Assembly (NCBI GenBank): GCA_964432835.1
Contig: CAYSPA010000001.1
Location: forward strand, 1-49,204
DNA from: B18-G2 sp964432835
GTDB lineage: Archaea; Thermoplasmatota; E2; DHVEG-1; B18-G2
Direction: 5' to 3'
Length of the DNA stretch: 49,204 bases
Numbering within the stretch: the stretch's first letter is position 1; the number at the start of each line of letters is the position of its first letter. Below, piece after piece: positions 7,489 through 16,381 of the stretch. Below the pieces are notes generated by a model that had not been told where the DNA came from, did not search any database, and saw only the letters and a list, made by a program, of their open reading frames with translations. Position numbers and translations under genes: made by a program.

Positions 7489-8976
7489 GTGTGGAACTTG
7501 AAAATAAAAGATGCCCTGAAAATCGTATCCGACAAACAGAGGGAACTTTTCCTCATTGGGGGAGTGATATCTCTCCTGGACTGGGACCAGAAGACATATA
7601 TGCCAAGGAAAGCCCTCACCGATAGGTCCAAACAGCTCTCTCTTCTATCTAAAAGAGCACATGAGATACTGCTCTCGGATGAGCTCTGGAAAAGCGTGAC
7701 CTTCCTGTCAGATAAAGAGAATATAGAAAGGCTCCATCAGAAGGACAGAATCATAGTTGAAAGGTTGAAGAAAGATGCCGAAAAGGCGAGGAAGATTCCC
7801 GCAGATTTCATAGAGAGGTTGAGCAGGGCGGAGGCGCTCTCCTACTCCGCCTGGGAAGTTGCAAAGAAGAGGTCGAGGTTTGATATCTTTCTTCCACATC
7901 TGGAAAAACTGGTGGAACTGAAAAGAGAATACTGCGATTATATTGGTCTGAAAGGACATATCTACAACAACCTCCTGGATGATTACGAGGAAGGAATGAC
8001 TTATGAAAGGTTAAAAAACGCCTTCGATTATCTAAGGAGTAGATTATCAAAACTTCTGGATAGATTTGAAAGCGAAGAAGATACCGAGATACATATCGGC
8101 ATAAGATCTCAGGAAAAACTGTGCAAAATCATACTCAAATATCTCGGTTTAGGCAGGGATAGTTTCAGAATCGATATCTCGGAGCACCCTTTCACAACCA
8201 GATTATCTACGTTCGATGTCAGGATAACCACGAGATTCTCCAAGAAAAATCCATTATCGTCTCTTTTCTCAACTTTACACGAAGCGGGACACGCCATATA
8301 CGAGTTGAACCTCCCAAAGGGTAAATTCAGATACACCGTTATATCCGATGCTCCATCCCTGGGCTTACACGAATCTCAATCAAGATTCTGGGAAAACGTG
8401 ATCGGCAGGAGTTACAATTTCTGGAAATTCTTCTACCCCATTCTCAGAAAAGTAGAATCCCGAATCAATCTGGATATGGAGGATGTTTACAGGCATGTCA
8501 ATACAGTGAAAAGGTCGATGATAAGAACCGATGCGGATGAAATCAGTTACAATCTACATATAATCCTGAGATTCGAGCTGGAAACGAAACTAATCGAGGG
8601 AAAAATAGAAGCAAAGGAGTTGCCGGACTTATGGAATGAAAAGATGGAGGAACTCATGGGAGTCCGTCCAAAAACCGATAGAGAGGGAGTTCTGCAGGAC
8701 ATGCACTGGAGCACCGGAGATTTTGGATATTTTCCGAGCTACACGATTGGAAATATATATTCTGCCCAGCAATTATACTCGATGAGAAGGGATCTCGGAG
8801 AGATGGATTCGATGGTGGAGAGCGGAAACTTTGAGGAAATCAAAAAGTGGCTCAACACAAATATCCACAGATATGGCAGAATGTACACATCTGAAGAGAT
8901 AATGAAGATATGCTGTGGCGAGGGCTTGAATCCGAGAATCTTTATAAGATATCTCGAGGAAAAGTTCGGTAAGTGA
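7489..8976 (+). CDS. M32 family metallocarboxypeptidase (carboxypeptidase Taq type)
   Basis: 495 residues, matching the Thermus and Pyrococcus enzymes of about 500. The zinc site TLHEAGHAIYE lies near residue 266, with the third ligand in the family motif HESQSRFWEN near residue 297. The family also shows the C-terminal motif seen here as SYTIGNIYSAQ. These are cytoplasmic zinc carboxypeptidases that trim C-terminal residues from peptides and are common in thermophiles. The start is a GTG preceded by GAGGG; a TTG codon shortly downstream is possible. It is followed by the DUF424 gene 71 bases later. Confidence 0.93.
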   Translation: MWNLKIKDALKIVSDKQRELFLIGGVISLLDWDQKTYMPRKALTDRSKQLSLLSKRAHEILLSDELWKSVTFLSDKENIERLHQKDRIIVERLKKDAEKARKIPADFIERLSRAEALSYSAWEVAKKRSRFDIFLPHLEKLVELKREYCDYIGLKGHIYNNLLDDYEEGMTYERLKNAFDYLRSRLSKLLDRFESEEDTEIHIGIRSQEKLCKIILKYLGLGRDSFRIDISEHPFTTRLSTFDVRITTRFSKKNPLSSLFSTLHEAGHAIYELNLPKGKFRYTVISDAPSLGLHESQSRFWENVIGRSYNFWKFFYPILRKVESRINLDMEDVYRHVNTVKRSMIRTDADEISYNLHIILRFELETKLIEGKIEAKELPDLWNEKMEELMGVRPKTDREGVLQDMHWSTGDFGYFPSYTIGNIYSAQQLYSMRRDLGEMDSMVESGNFEEIKKWLNTNIHRYGRMYTSEEIMKICCGEGLNPRIFIRYLEEKFGK

Positions 8977-9047
8977 CTCGCTCAAAAAATCCGAAATCGA
9001 TATTAATAAATATTGACAAAAGTTATCATTAGGCAAAGGTTGAAAAA

Positions 9048-9350
9048 ATGGGGATCAGCATCAAGATTTACAAGAAAGGTGAGGATATCCTCATAGGAGC
9101 ATGCGACGAGGAACTACTCGGCAAGAGATTAAAAGAAGGAAAATTCAGGTTACACGTCAAAAAGACTTTTTATGGTGGGAGAATCGTCGATGAAAAAACA
9201 TTCGCTGCCTATCTGAAAGAAGCCACTATCGCAAATCTCGTTGGAAAAAGAACAGTCGAGTGTGCAATAAAGATGGGGTACGTGAATCCCAGATGTGTGC
9301 TCTATATCCAGGGAGTCCCTCATGCCCAGATGGTGAAGATGCTGGAGTGA
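9048..9350 (+). CDS. DUF424 family archaeal protein
   Basis: 100 residues, typical of this small archaea-only family. Family features include GACDEELLGK near the start, FYGG in the middle, and the end region ANLVGKRTVECAI followed by NPRCVLYIQGVPHAQ. Its biochemical role is not established; it is often encoded near translation or RNA genes. The start has an AAAGG site a few bases upstream. A TATA-like TTAATAAATATTG lies about 45 bases upstream. Confidence 0.88.
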   Translation: MGISIKIYKKGEDILIGACDEELLGKRLKEGKFRLHVKKTFYGGRIVDEKTFAAYLKEATIANLVGKRTVECAIKMGYVNPRCVLYIQGVPHAQMVKMLE

Positions 9351-9377
9351 ATTGCAAATCAAATCGGACAGGCATTA

Positions 9378-9857
9378 TCATTCTGTTTTCCCATCGCTGT
9401 TCACCTTCTCTATCCTTGATTTCATGTTATCCCAGTGGGTTCCTTTCCAGTATATTCTACCGCAATTCTCACAGTACCAGAACTCATCATGTCTGTTATA
9501 GACCCTATCCGGCACCTTACCTTTAACCTTCTCTTTATCTATCTTAGCCAAGATATTATTGCAAACAGAACATCTGGAGAGAATCTTATTCTCATCAATC
9601 GGATATTCTGATATCACTGCTCTTATCTGCTCATCCAGGTCTGTACTCTTTATCTCCACAGCAGAGATATTTTCCCTTTTTGCTCTCCTGACAAGATATT
9701 TATCTCTGGTAAGGATAACTCTCCCTTCTCTCTTTGCTCTCTCGATGATCTCATCATCACTCTCTATCCTATCAGCAAAACAGACATCGAATCCCAGAAT
9801 CCTCAACCACTTTGCAAGCGTGCCCAGCATCTGGTCACACAGAAATTTCACTTCCAT
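9378..9857 (-). CDS. Mut7-C RNase-domain protein with zinc ribbon
   Basis: 159 residues. The N-terminal half starts KFLCDQMLGTLAKWLRILG and includes RVILTRDKYL, the acidic PIN-like core of the Mut7-C family. The C-terminal half has a CSVCNN / CENCGR zinc ribbon, which usually follows this domain. The domain is named from the C-terminus of Mut-7 exonucleases and is a predicted ribonuclease; the archaeal substrate is not known. It is the last gene of a leftward run, and its ATG overlaps the end of the reductase gene by 10 bases. Confidence 0.9.
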   Translation of the reverse strand: MEVKFLCDQMLGTLAKWLRILGFDVCFADRIESDDEIIERAKREGRVILTRDKYLVRRAKRENISAVEIKSTDLDEQIRAVISEYPIDENKILSRCSVCNNILAKIDKEKVKGKVPDRVYNRHDEFWYCENCGRIYWKGTHWDNMKSRIEKVNSDGKTE

Positions 9858-10507
9858 GGCTCATACCTTATCAGCAAGCCATCTCCAAGTTTTTTAACTT
9901 CCTTCAACCTGAGTTTTATAATTTCATTCTCGTTTTTCACACCTTCACCATCCGCTATAGTAGGCGTACTGGCTCCGCCGATTATGATGGGCGAGATGTA
10001 TATGTTAAACTCATCGAAAAGCCCCTCTTTCAAGAAGTTCCATATAACCGTTGCCCCTCCCTCGACGAGCAACCTTTTTATTCCCTTCTCTCTCAGCAGT
10101 TTCATTGCTTCCTTTAAATCTATGAGTCCATCTTTGCTCAGATTACATCTCAGAACCTCTACATCTTCCTTCTCAATGGTTCTTTCGGCATCCTTTCCTG
10201 TTAGAATGTAAACCTTTGTGCCACCTTTGAAAACCTCAGCATCCTCTGGTATCCTCAATTTTGTATCGAGCACCACCTTTGCGGGCTGTTTTGGAGTATC
10301 GTACTTCACATTGAGCTTTGGATCATCGGTAAGCACCGTTCCTATTCCAACAAGAACCGCATCACATTCCTCTCTCAATCTCATCACTCTATCAAAATCC
10401 TCTTTCGATGATATTCTGACCTGTCTTTTATCTGGTAAGGCTATCTTTCCATCAGCGGAGGCGGCGCAGTTTATTATTATGTACGGTCTTTCTTCTTTGG
10501 ATACCAT
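9848..10507 (-). CDS. arfC: 2,5-diamino-6-ribosylamino-pyrimidinone 5'-phosphate reductase
   Basis: 219 residues from the chosen ATG, the same size as the methanococcal enzyme. RibD C-terminal domain features are NCAASADGKIA at the substrate site, VLVGIGTVLTDDPKLNV, and LLVEGGATVIWNFL near residue 150. The enzyme uses NADPH to reduce the ribosyl group of the riboflavin/F420 pathway intermediate made from GTP. An upstream start at 10654 would run far into thyX and is rejected; the chosen ATG still overlaps thyX by 31 bases, suggesting coupled translation. Confidence 0.9.
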   Translation of the reverse strand: MVSKEERPYIIINCAASADGKIALPDKRQVRISSKEDFDRVMRLREECDAVLVGIGTVLTDDPKLNVKYDTPKQPAKVVLDTKLRIPEDAEVFKGGTKVYILTGKDAERTIEKEDVEVLRCNLSKDGLIDLKEAMKLLREKGIKRLLVEGGATVIWNFLKEGLFDEFNIYISPIIIGGASTPTIADGEGVKNENEIIKLRLKEVKKLGDGLLIRYEPWK

Positions 10508-11154
10508 GGGCAATCCTCCCTTTTCTCTGGACATATACCTCTGGTCTTGCAAGGAGGACCTGCCTTCCTGAAAATCGTTGGTGCTATCTTCTTCACCTCG
10601 TTCAGCATCCTCCATGCGAGTTCTCTGATTTCCCACTGGGCATGCATACAGCATCTCAGCTCAAAGAAATTCAAAAGAGACCTTGCGTTCATGGTTACAA
10701 TGATGTTCGTCTTTGCGGCATTTGGGAGAACGTATCTCGCATCCTCTTCGGGTATTCCTTCATCGATCAGATGGTTGTATTCGTCCCATACTTTTTTCAT
10801 GAAATCTTCGTATCTCCTTTTCAAATTTTCATCCTTCTCCACAGAGGGAGGCATAACATACTCGGCATCTTCAAACCTCACATACCTCTGACTCTGCTGA
10901 GAATAACTTGCTATTCTATGTCTAACAAGTTGATGGGTTAGCGCTCTACTCACTCCAGATATCGCAAATGTAAAACTCGCGTGCTCTACAACACTCAGAT
11001 GACCAAGGTCCATGACATGAGAGAGTATATTCCTGAGAGAATCGTCGTCCATCTTCTCTACTTCTTCCGGCTTCTTTTTGCTGTGTGTCAGTGCTGCTGC
11101 TATGGCGCAGACCTTCTCTGGATCTGGAGTATGGGATATGATTCTGACATCCAT
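10477..11154 (-). CDS. thyX: flavin-dependent thymidylate synthase ThyX
   Basis: 225 residues, usual length. The ThyX signature is present as RHRIASYSQQSQRY near residues 78-91, and SVVEHASFTFAI carries the FAD-binding histidine region. The enzyme makes dTMP from dUMP with methylenetetrahydrofolate (or an archaeal equivalent) and reduced FAD. The C-terminal tail has three cysteines (CKTRGICPEKREDC), an extension not needed for the core fold. The start is the ATG after a GTG codon. It lies between the unknown gene upstream and arfC, which it overlaps. Confidence 0.96.
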   Translation of the reverse strand: MDVRIISHTPDPEKVCAIAAALTHSKKKPEEVEKMDDDSLRNILSHVMDLGHLSVVEHASFTFAISGVSRALTHQLVRHRIASYSQQSQRYVRFEDAEYVMPPSVEKDENLKRRYEDFMKKVWDEYNHLIDEGIPEEDARYVLPNAAKTNIIVTMNARSLLNFFELRCCMHAQWEIRELAWRMLNEVKKIAPTIFRKAGPPCKTRGICPEKREDCPWYPKKKDRT

Positions 11155-11190
11155 CACTTCGGGATTGTCTCTATACTTATTATTTTTTGG

Positions 11191-11871
11191 CTAAACGATA
11201 ACAACCGCTATTATGCCAAATACCGCAAAAACATCATCTCCAGTGGCAACAAGTTTTTCCAGAATATTCTCTCTGTTGGCAACGTCGAGAACATCCACAT
11301 AAAACAGGAAAGGTTTGCCTTTATTCTCTCCTATCCTCCAGTATCTCTTTTTATCCTTCTCTATCTTTTCCCTCCTCTCCTTCAGTATAAATCCAATATC
11401 CTTCCCCTCTTTGATCCGGGTGAACGCCTGGCGCACCGCCCATGTATAAAAATCAAGAACAGTGTAATCTGCAATTCTCATGTGGAGTTTCCAATCTTTA
11501 TCGGTGAGTTCCTTTGATGTTTTTACCTCGCTCAACTTCAAATCTTCAAAATCTTCAGGTGAATTTGTAATAACGGGCGAGATGTATACAGAGGAGAGGC
11601 AGAGAACCTCGCTGATCATTTCATTGAGAACATCGGAGAACACATCCTTTGCCATTCTTATACATTCATTTGGATAAGAAAGCACCACCAGATTTTTTCT
11701 TTCGGGAATTTTTCCCTTCATCAGGGGAGTGACACCCAGATTTCTGTATCTGAACCTCGACAGGAGCCATTTCAATCTCTCTCCAGATTTTTCTTTTTCC
11801 TTCCAGTGAATAACCCCTCTGAGGTTTTTGACGATCGCCGCATAGTTGTAAAAGGATATCATTTCTTCCAT
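11191..11871 (-). CDS. conserved-looking protein of unknown function upstream of thyX
   Basis: 226 residues from the ATG at 11871, where the protein begins MEEMISFYNYAAIV. The frame stays open further upstream but would overlap the divergent promoter region of the antiporter operon. It is mostly soluble, rich in Lys, Glu and aromatic residues, with a hydrophobic tail (VFAVFGIIAVVIV). It lies 36 bases from thyX on the same strand, so it is likely co-transcribed. I do not recognise the family. The strong charged-helix composition supports a real protein. Confidence 0.65.
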   Translation of the reverse strand: MEEMISFYNYAAIVKNLRGVIHWKEKEKSGERLKWLLSRFRYRNLGVTPLMKGKIPERKNLVVLSYPNECIRMAKDVFSDVLNEMISEVLCLSSVYISPVITNSPEDFEDLKLSEVKTSKELTDKDWKLHMRIADYTVLDFYTWAVRQAFTRIKEGKDIGFILKERREKIEKDKKRYWRIGENKGKPFLFYVDVLDVANRENILEKLVATGDDVFAVFGIIAVVIV

Positions 11872-11944
11872 GTGCTGACACCAAATGGTGTATGAAATGG
11901 CGTAATGTAATACTAACGCTCTGGAGATATCAAAAAACGATAAA

Positions 11945-11955
11945 GTTTTAAAAGA
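11945..11955 (+). promoter_or_regulatory. TATA box for the antiporter/hydrogenase-like operon
   Basis: GTTTTAAAAGA lies 35-45 bases before the ATG at 11990. The first gene also has a GAGAGATG-type site, so the message has a short leader. This is the only good promoter seen for the ten overlapping genes downstream. Confidence 0.45.
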
Positions 11956-11989
11956 CTCTTTTGTTTCAGCAAAACTGGAGGCAAGAGAG

Positions 11990-12505
11990 ATGAAGAAGTT
12001 TATAGTTACATCATTCATCTGTTTCATCGCTTACCTGATATTCACGGCGGGAAGTGGCAACATAGGCTTCTGGAGCATCGAAGAGATCCTCTTTGGTATA
12101 ATGGTTGCCGTCCTGGTTGGCTATATATCCAGGAACATCTTCATCAAAAACGATTTTCGAATGCTCAATCCCAAAAGATGGTTATACGGTATAGCTTATC
12201 TGTTTCCCTTTTTCTTGGCGATGGCGAAGGCAAACTTTGATGTTGCGTATAGAGTTATTACTGGAAAAATCAGACCCGGAATAGTGAAAATCTCTCCCAA
12301 TCTGAAAACCGATTTAGGCATAACCATGCTCGCCAACTCGATAACATTAACGCCGGGAACACTCAGTGTTGATATAGATGAGAAAACCAACAATCTCTAC
12401 GTTCACTGGATAAATGTCAAGGATGCTGCTCTCAAAAAGAAGCCGAGACCATACGAGTATGTATGCGGTAAATTCCCCAAATGGATAAGGAGGATTGCCG
12501 AATGA
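11990..12505 (+). CDS. mnhE: MnhE/MrpE-type subunit (MbhA-like)
   Basis: 171 residues with two N-terminal membrane segments and a soluble C-terminal domain. The family core is SITLTPGTLSVDI near residue 115, followed by LYVHWINV. MnhE is an accessory subunit of multi-subunit cation/proton antiporters and of the membrane arm of Mbh and Mbx complexes. It is the first gene of the operon, and its TGA overlaps the ATG of mnhF (ATGA). Confidence 0.92.
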   Translation: MKKFIVTSFICFIAYLIFTAGSGNIGFWSIEEILFGIMVAVLVGYISRNIFIKNDFRMLNPKRWLYGIAYLFPFFLAMAKANFDVAYRVITGKIRPGIVKISPNLKTDLGITMLANSITLTPGTLSVDIDEKTNNLYVHWINVKDAALKKKPRPYEYVCGKFPKWIRRIAE

Positions 12506-12762
12506 TGGATGCATTTCTGCTCTCGATAATAATTCTCCTGATATCCATACTCCTTGCAGCGATAAGACTCATACTGGGTCCTACAGTCCCGGATAGAGTC
12601 GTTGGTCTCGACACCATAAACACTCTTGTGATAGTTCTGATGATACTGTTCGGAGCGTACTATCGCGAGATAATCTACATAGATGTGGCTATAGTATATG
12701 CTCTCCTGTCATTTGTTACGACCATACTCATAGCGAAATATCTGGAGGGTGGTAGGATATGA
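12502..12762 (+). CDS. mnhF: MnhF/MrpF-type subunit (MbhB-like)
   Basis: 86 residues from the overlapping ATG. Three membrane helices are expected. The family motif LGPTVPDRVVGLDTI is at residues 27-41. MnhF is a small integral subunit of Mrp antiporters and Mbh-type complexes. An upstream ATG at 12481 in the same frame is less likely than the start in the ATGA overlap with mnhE. It overlaps mnhG by four bases. Confidence 0.92.
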   Translation: MMDAFLLSIIILLISILLAAIRLILGPTVPDRVVGLDTINTLVIVLMILFGAYYREIIYIDVAIVYALLSFVTTILIAKYLEGGRI

Positions 12763-13115
12763 TCGTTACTGCACTGATTTACATATTTCTTGCCATAGGT
12801 GTTACCTTTAACCTGCTTGGGTCTCTTGCCCTGCTGAGATTTCCAGATGTATATACAAGGTTGCATGGCGGCACAAAATGCACAACATTTGGTTCCATAT
12901 TTCTCTCAGGTGCAGTGATAGTATATGGATTGAAAGAATGGTATCTTCATCCTACCGTCTCCTCCCCGATACTGCCAATTCATGCCCTCGTTGCTTTGAT
13001 AGCTATATTAATAACCAACCCAACAGGAGCTCACGCGATTGCAAGAGCCGCCCACAGAAGCGGCATCAAGCCGGTAAAAGCCGTTGTTGATGACCTTGAG
13101 GAGGAGAAAAAATGA
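12759..13115 (+). CDS. mnhG: MnhG/MrpG-type subunit (MbhC-like)
   Basis: 118 residues with three hydrophobic segments. The family motif LLRFPDVYTRLHGGTKCTT is near residue 25, and LITNPTGAHAIARAAHRSG is near residue 85. It is a membrane subunit of Mrp/Mbh complexes. Start and stop overlap the neighbours by ATGA, so translation of the whole operon is coupled. Confidence 0.93.
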   Translation: MIVTALIYIFLAIGVTFNLLGSLALLRFPDVYTRLHGGTKCTTFGSIFLSGAVIVYGLKEWYLHPTVSSPILPIHALVALIAILITNPTGAHAIARAAHRSGIKPVKAVVDDLEEEKK

Positions 13116-13360
13116 TGGAGATACTTCACGCCATACTTCCGATATTCATAGTGATAGCCGCGATATTTGCAATTTATTTTAGAGATCTGATATCAGCAAC
13201 GATAGCTCTTGCCGCGATGAGCTTGATTCTTTCGCTGGAATTCTACATCCTGCAGGCGCCGGATGTGGCGATAGCAGAAGCAGGAGTGGGGGCATGTTTA
13301 ACAACAGCCATCTTGATATTTGCAATTAAAGCCACAAGGAGGATGGAGGAGAGAAGATGA
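13112..13360 (+). CDS. mbhD: DUF4040 subunit (MbhD-like)
   Basis: 82 residues with three hydrophobic segments. The core LEFYILQAPDVAIAEAGVG is typical of DUF4040, which matches part of the C-terminal region of MrpA that is encoded separately in Mbh-type operons. It probably forms part of the ion path. It overlaps both neighbours by four bases. An MrpA-type long antiporter subunit is not present in the window, which fits an Mbh-like layout rather than a plain Mrp antiporter. Confidence 0.88.
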   Translation: MMEILHAILPIFIVIAAIFAIYFRDLISATIALAAMSLILSLEFYILQAPDVAIAEAGVGACLTTAILIFAIKATRRMEERR

Positions 13361-13626
13361 ATAAGATAGCGATCCTGATAGCCTTCGTTATATTCTCCTG
13401 TGCACTGATTTCAACCACTTTAATATTGAGACCATTTGGAGAACCCAGATCTACGGAGATGGACGATTACATAATAAAAAATGCCCAGAACGAAACCGGG
13501 GCAAACAATGCAGTTACCAGCGTAGTGTTTGATTACAGAGGATTTGATACCCTTGGAGAGGCTACGGTTTTGTTTACCGCGGTTGCTGGGGTTTTAGCTG
13601 TGTTAAGGAGGTATGCTCATGAATGA
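13357..13626 (+). CDS. mbhE: MbhE-like subunit
   Basis: 89 residues: an N-terminal membrane helix, a short outer loop, and a second helix. The diagnostic motif is FDYRGFDTLGEATVLF near residues 58-73, as in MbhE and the end of MrpA. It overlaps the mnhB gene. Its role is inferred from Mbh structures, where MbhD and MbhE complete the sodium-translocating unit. Confidence 0.88.
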   Translation: MNKIAILIAFVIFSCALISTTLILRPFGEPRSTEMDDYIIKNAQNETGANNAVTSVVFDYRGFDTLGEATVLFTAVAGVLAVLRRYAHE

Positions 13627-14104
13627 ACCATCAAAGATCGTTAAGACTATTGCATCGATAATCTTTCCATTCATAACCGTTTACGGATTGTATATAATCG
13701 TTCATGGTCATCTCACTCCAGGAGGAGGTTTTCAGGGCGGAGCAATCACAGCTTCTGGCATAGTTCTCCTTCTCGTAGCATTCGGCTCTGCTGAGATCGC
13801 TAAAAAAATCAAAGAATCTCATCTGTCCATTTTGGAAAGCATAGGTGCTTTAAGCTTCATATCATTGGCCCTCCTTGGATTATCGGCAACTTTCTTCTAC
13901 AACTTTCTGGCGGGATCAAACTTCATATTTGGGAGAATACCTCCGTTTGGGAGCAACCCCGGAGATATGAATACCGGTGGTGTGCTTCCTCTGATGAACA
14001 TAAGCGTTGGTTTAAAGGTGATAGCGGGTCTCTCAGCCATGGTGCTTGCATTGGCACTCTTTGCAAGGTTAAAGAGGGGTAGAAAGGGGGTCAGGAAGAA
14101 ATGA
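13619..14104 (+). CDS. mnhB: MnhB/MrpB-type subunit (MbhF-like)
   Basis: 161 residues with four expected helices. The family motif HGHLTPGGGFQGGAI is near residue 34. A strong AAGGAGGT site about 8 bases before the ATG at 13619 favours this start over the ATG at 13613, which would be too close. It is a membrane subunit of Mrp/Mbh complexes. It overlaps the mbhE stop and the mnhC start. Confidence 0.93.
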   Translation: MNEPSKIVKTIASIIFPFITVYGLYIIVHGHLTPGGGFQGGAITASGIVLLLVAFGSAEIAKKIKESHLSILESIGALSFISLALLGLSATFFYNFLAGSNFIFGRIPPFGSNPGDMNTGGVLPLMNISVGLKVIAGLSAMVLALALFARLKRGRKGVRKK

Positions 14105-14460
14105 TATACAATATTCCTTACATGGCATCTGCAATCCTTGTGATAGTAGGTCTCTATGCGGTCCTGTTCAAGAGAAATCTAATAAAGATCGCCATAGGTA
14201 TCACCGTTCTGGAGAGTGGGGTCAATCTATTTCTCATAACTTTAGGATACAGAGAAAATGCGGTTGCACCCATCTACACAAATCTTCCGGAAGGCACAAG
14301 TATACCTGAAGGAATGACACTCCCAGTTCCTCAAGCGTTGACACTGACGAGCATAGTGATAGGGGTTGCGGTGCTGGCTTTGATCCTTTCCTTTGCGGTA
14401 AAGATATATCAGCATTATGGAACGCTCGATTCCAGAGAGGTAAGGAGGTTGAGGGAGTGA
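14101..14460 (+). CDS. mnhC: MnhC/MrpC-type subunit (MbhG-like, NuoK fold)
   Basis: 119 residues with three helices, homologous to NuoK. Visible motifs are LIKIAIGITVLESGVNLFL near residue 27, with the conserved membrane Glu, and PQALTLTSIVIGVAV near residue 79. It contributes to the ion path next to the MnhD antiporter subunit. It overlaps both neighbours by four bases. Confidence 0.94.
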   Translation: MIYNIPYMASAILVIVGLYAVLFKRNLIKIAIGITVLESGVNLFLITLGYRENAVAPIYTNLPEGTSIPEGMTLPVPQALTLTSIVIGVAVLALILSFAVKIYQHYGTLDSREVRRLRE

Positions 14461-16019
14461 ATATGAGCTATGTGCTATTGCATGCGCCCGCCCTATTGAT
14501 TGCGATACCGCTGTTTGCGGCATTTCTCACGCCTATCATAGATCGATTTAGCAAAAGAGTGAGAAACATCTTTGTTTTAGCTGTATTGATAATTGAAGAG
14601 ATACTCATGATAATTTTTGCATGGGATGTTTTTACAAACGGCATCCATGTCTACACGATGGGCGCGCCTAATCCAACTTCTACGGTACCATTGCAGTCTG
14701 CAGTTCCAGTGAGAATAGTTCTAGAAGTTGATGGAATGAGTGCTTTCATGGGATTGATAAGTACAACCGTTTCGCTCGCTGCGGGATTTTATTCAATTGC
14801 TTTCGTGAGAAAGGAAACGGGGCAGGGAAAATTTTACACCTTGCTTTTGCTCATGCTGGTTGGCATGCTCGGTATGGAGTTCACCGGCGATATGTTCAAT
14901 CTTTTTGTCTTCTTTGAGATTCTCTCAATAGCATCGGCAGCTCTTGTAGCATATCGCTCTTATTACGGTGATGCGGTAGAGGGTGCTTTCAAGTACCTGA
15001 TCATCTCTTCAATTGCAGGATCGATAGTCCTCTTTGCCATAGCCATTCTTTATGGACAGTACGGCGTGCTGAACATAGCTGCCCTCGCAAAAGCCATGAA
15101 GTCTACTACTCTTGATATGATAGCACTTGTTTTGCTTATCTCGGCATTTGCCATGAAATGTGGCTCTGTACCAATGCATTTCTGGATTCCCGATAGCTAT
15201 ACGGTCGCTCCCGCTTCGATAACCGCAATGCTCGTTGTTGCAAGCCAGGCGAGTTTGTATGCCCTATTCAGGATATGCTTCTCACTTTACGGAAACACCT
15301 CATATGTGGCAACATCTGGTGCAATCTTAATTCTTTTTGGACTTCTTTCGATGTTTATTGGAGTAACCATGGCTATACCTCAGAAGGATATCAAACGCTT
15401 GATGTCATACCATGCAATCAGCCAGACGGGATACATGCTCCTCGGCGTCGGCGCAGGGCTTTATCTCCTTGGAAACCCGGATTTCAGCACCCATGGAATG
15501 GCTGCGATGGAGGGAGGCATATTTCACATCTTCAACCATGCTCTCTACAAAGGTCTTCTTTTCCTCACCGCGGGTGCAATATTCTACAAGACCAAAACGC
15601 GCAATCTGAATGAGATAAGGGGCTTAGCGCATTCCATGAAGTTCACGACGATCTTCTTTTTGATAGGTGCATTCTCGATCGCCGGCTTGCCTCCATTCAA
15701 TGGATTTGCCTCAAAATTACTCATTTATGAGTCTGTTTATCATGTCAATCCAATCCTGTCTATAATTGCGATGCTCGTCTCAATATTAACGCTCGCATCT
15801 TTCATGAAGGTATTCCATTCGGCATTCATGGGTCCACCCATGAAGGATGTTGAGAGGGGAGATGTGCCGAAGAGCATGTTATTCGGGATGATGGTTCTAA
15901 CGGCGGGTATAATCCTGTTCAGCATAATTCCCGGGTGGGTTGTTGGTCATATCGTCCATCCGGCTGCTCAATCTCTCGCAAATCAGTCAGCATATATACG
16001 GGCGGTGATGGGTGATTAG
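14457..16019 (+). CDS. mnhD: MnhD/MrpD-type antiporter subunit (MbhH-like, NuoN/M fold)
   Basis: 520 residues with about 14 expected helices; an ATG at 14463 is an alternative start. Ion-path residues are visible: the TM5 Glu in NLFVFFEILSIAS, the TM7 Lys in FAMKCGSVPMHFWIPDS, and the IFHIFNHALYKGLLFL His/Lys pair in the C-terminal half. This is the single large antiporter-like subunit of the operon, as in Mbh, where it carries out proton or sodium movement. It overlaps the next gene slightly. Confidence 0.95.
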   Translation: MNMSYVLLHAPALLIAIPLFAAFLTPIIDRFSKRVRNIFVLAVLIIEEILMIIFAWDVFTNGIHVYTMGAPNPTSTVPLQSAVPVRIVLEVDGMSAFMGLISTTVSLAAGFYSIAFVRKETGQGKFYTLLLLMLVGMLGMEFTGDMFNLFVFFEILSIASAALVAYRSYYGDAVEGAFKYLIISSIAGSIVLFAIAILYGQYGVLNIAALAKAMKSTTLDMIALVLLISAFAMKCGSVPMHFWIPDSYTVAPASITAMLVVASQASLYALFRICFSLYGNTSYVATSGAILILFGLLSMFIGVTMAIPQKDIKRLMSYHAISQTGYMLLGVGAGLYLLGNPDFSTHGMAAMEGGIFHIFNHALYKGLLFLTAGAIFYKTKTRNLNEIRGLAHSMKFTTIFFLIGAFSIAGLPPFNGFASKLLIYESVYHVNPILSIIAMLVSILTLASFMKVFHSAFMGPPMKDVERGDVPKSMLFGMMVLTAGIILFSIIPGWVVGHIVHPAAQSLANQSAYIRAVMGD

Positions 16020-16020
16020 G

Positions 16021-16356
16021 ATGTTGCGCACACCTGGTGGATATTGGGATCCTCTGATATGGTTGCTGGTATTTGTAGTTGCAATCCTCATAGTATATAT
16101 AATACGCGCATTTGGGAGATCAGACTATAAGGGGGGAGAGCAAACCAAGCCCTTCCTCTCCGGTATGGATGTTCCCGATGAGGACGCCCTCCACATCAGG
16201 GCGGGAAACATATACTGGGGATTTATGCGGGCTTTGGAGGGATACTACGATGTTCTGAGGAAGTATCATACCGGGATAGTAAATGACTATGTTGCGTGGT
16301 TTGTGGGCGTATCTGTGATTCTGCTCGTGATCTTTTTCATCGTGGGGGTGATCTGA
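16021..16356 (+). CDS. mbhI: MbhI-like hydrogenase membrane subunit
   Basis: 111 residues from the ATG; a GTG at 16012 is an alternative. There is a membrane helix near residues 13-30 and a second at the C-terminus (about 90-110). A conserved-looking middle lies between them: FLSGMDVPDEDALHIRAGNIYWGF. Size, position after mnhD and before nuoH, and this pattern match MbhI, the subunit that ties the antiporter module to the hydrogenase module in Mbh. It is therefore notable that no hydrogenase module follows. Confidence 0.8.
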   Translation: MLRTPGGYWDPLIWLLVFVVAILIVYIIRAFGRSDYKGGEQTKPFLSGMDVPDEDALHIRAGNIYWGFMRALEGYYDVLRKYHTGIVNDYVAWFVGVSVILLVIFFIVGVI

Positions 16357-16381
16357 TACAGATGGCAAGGGGGTTGATCAG

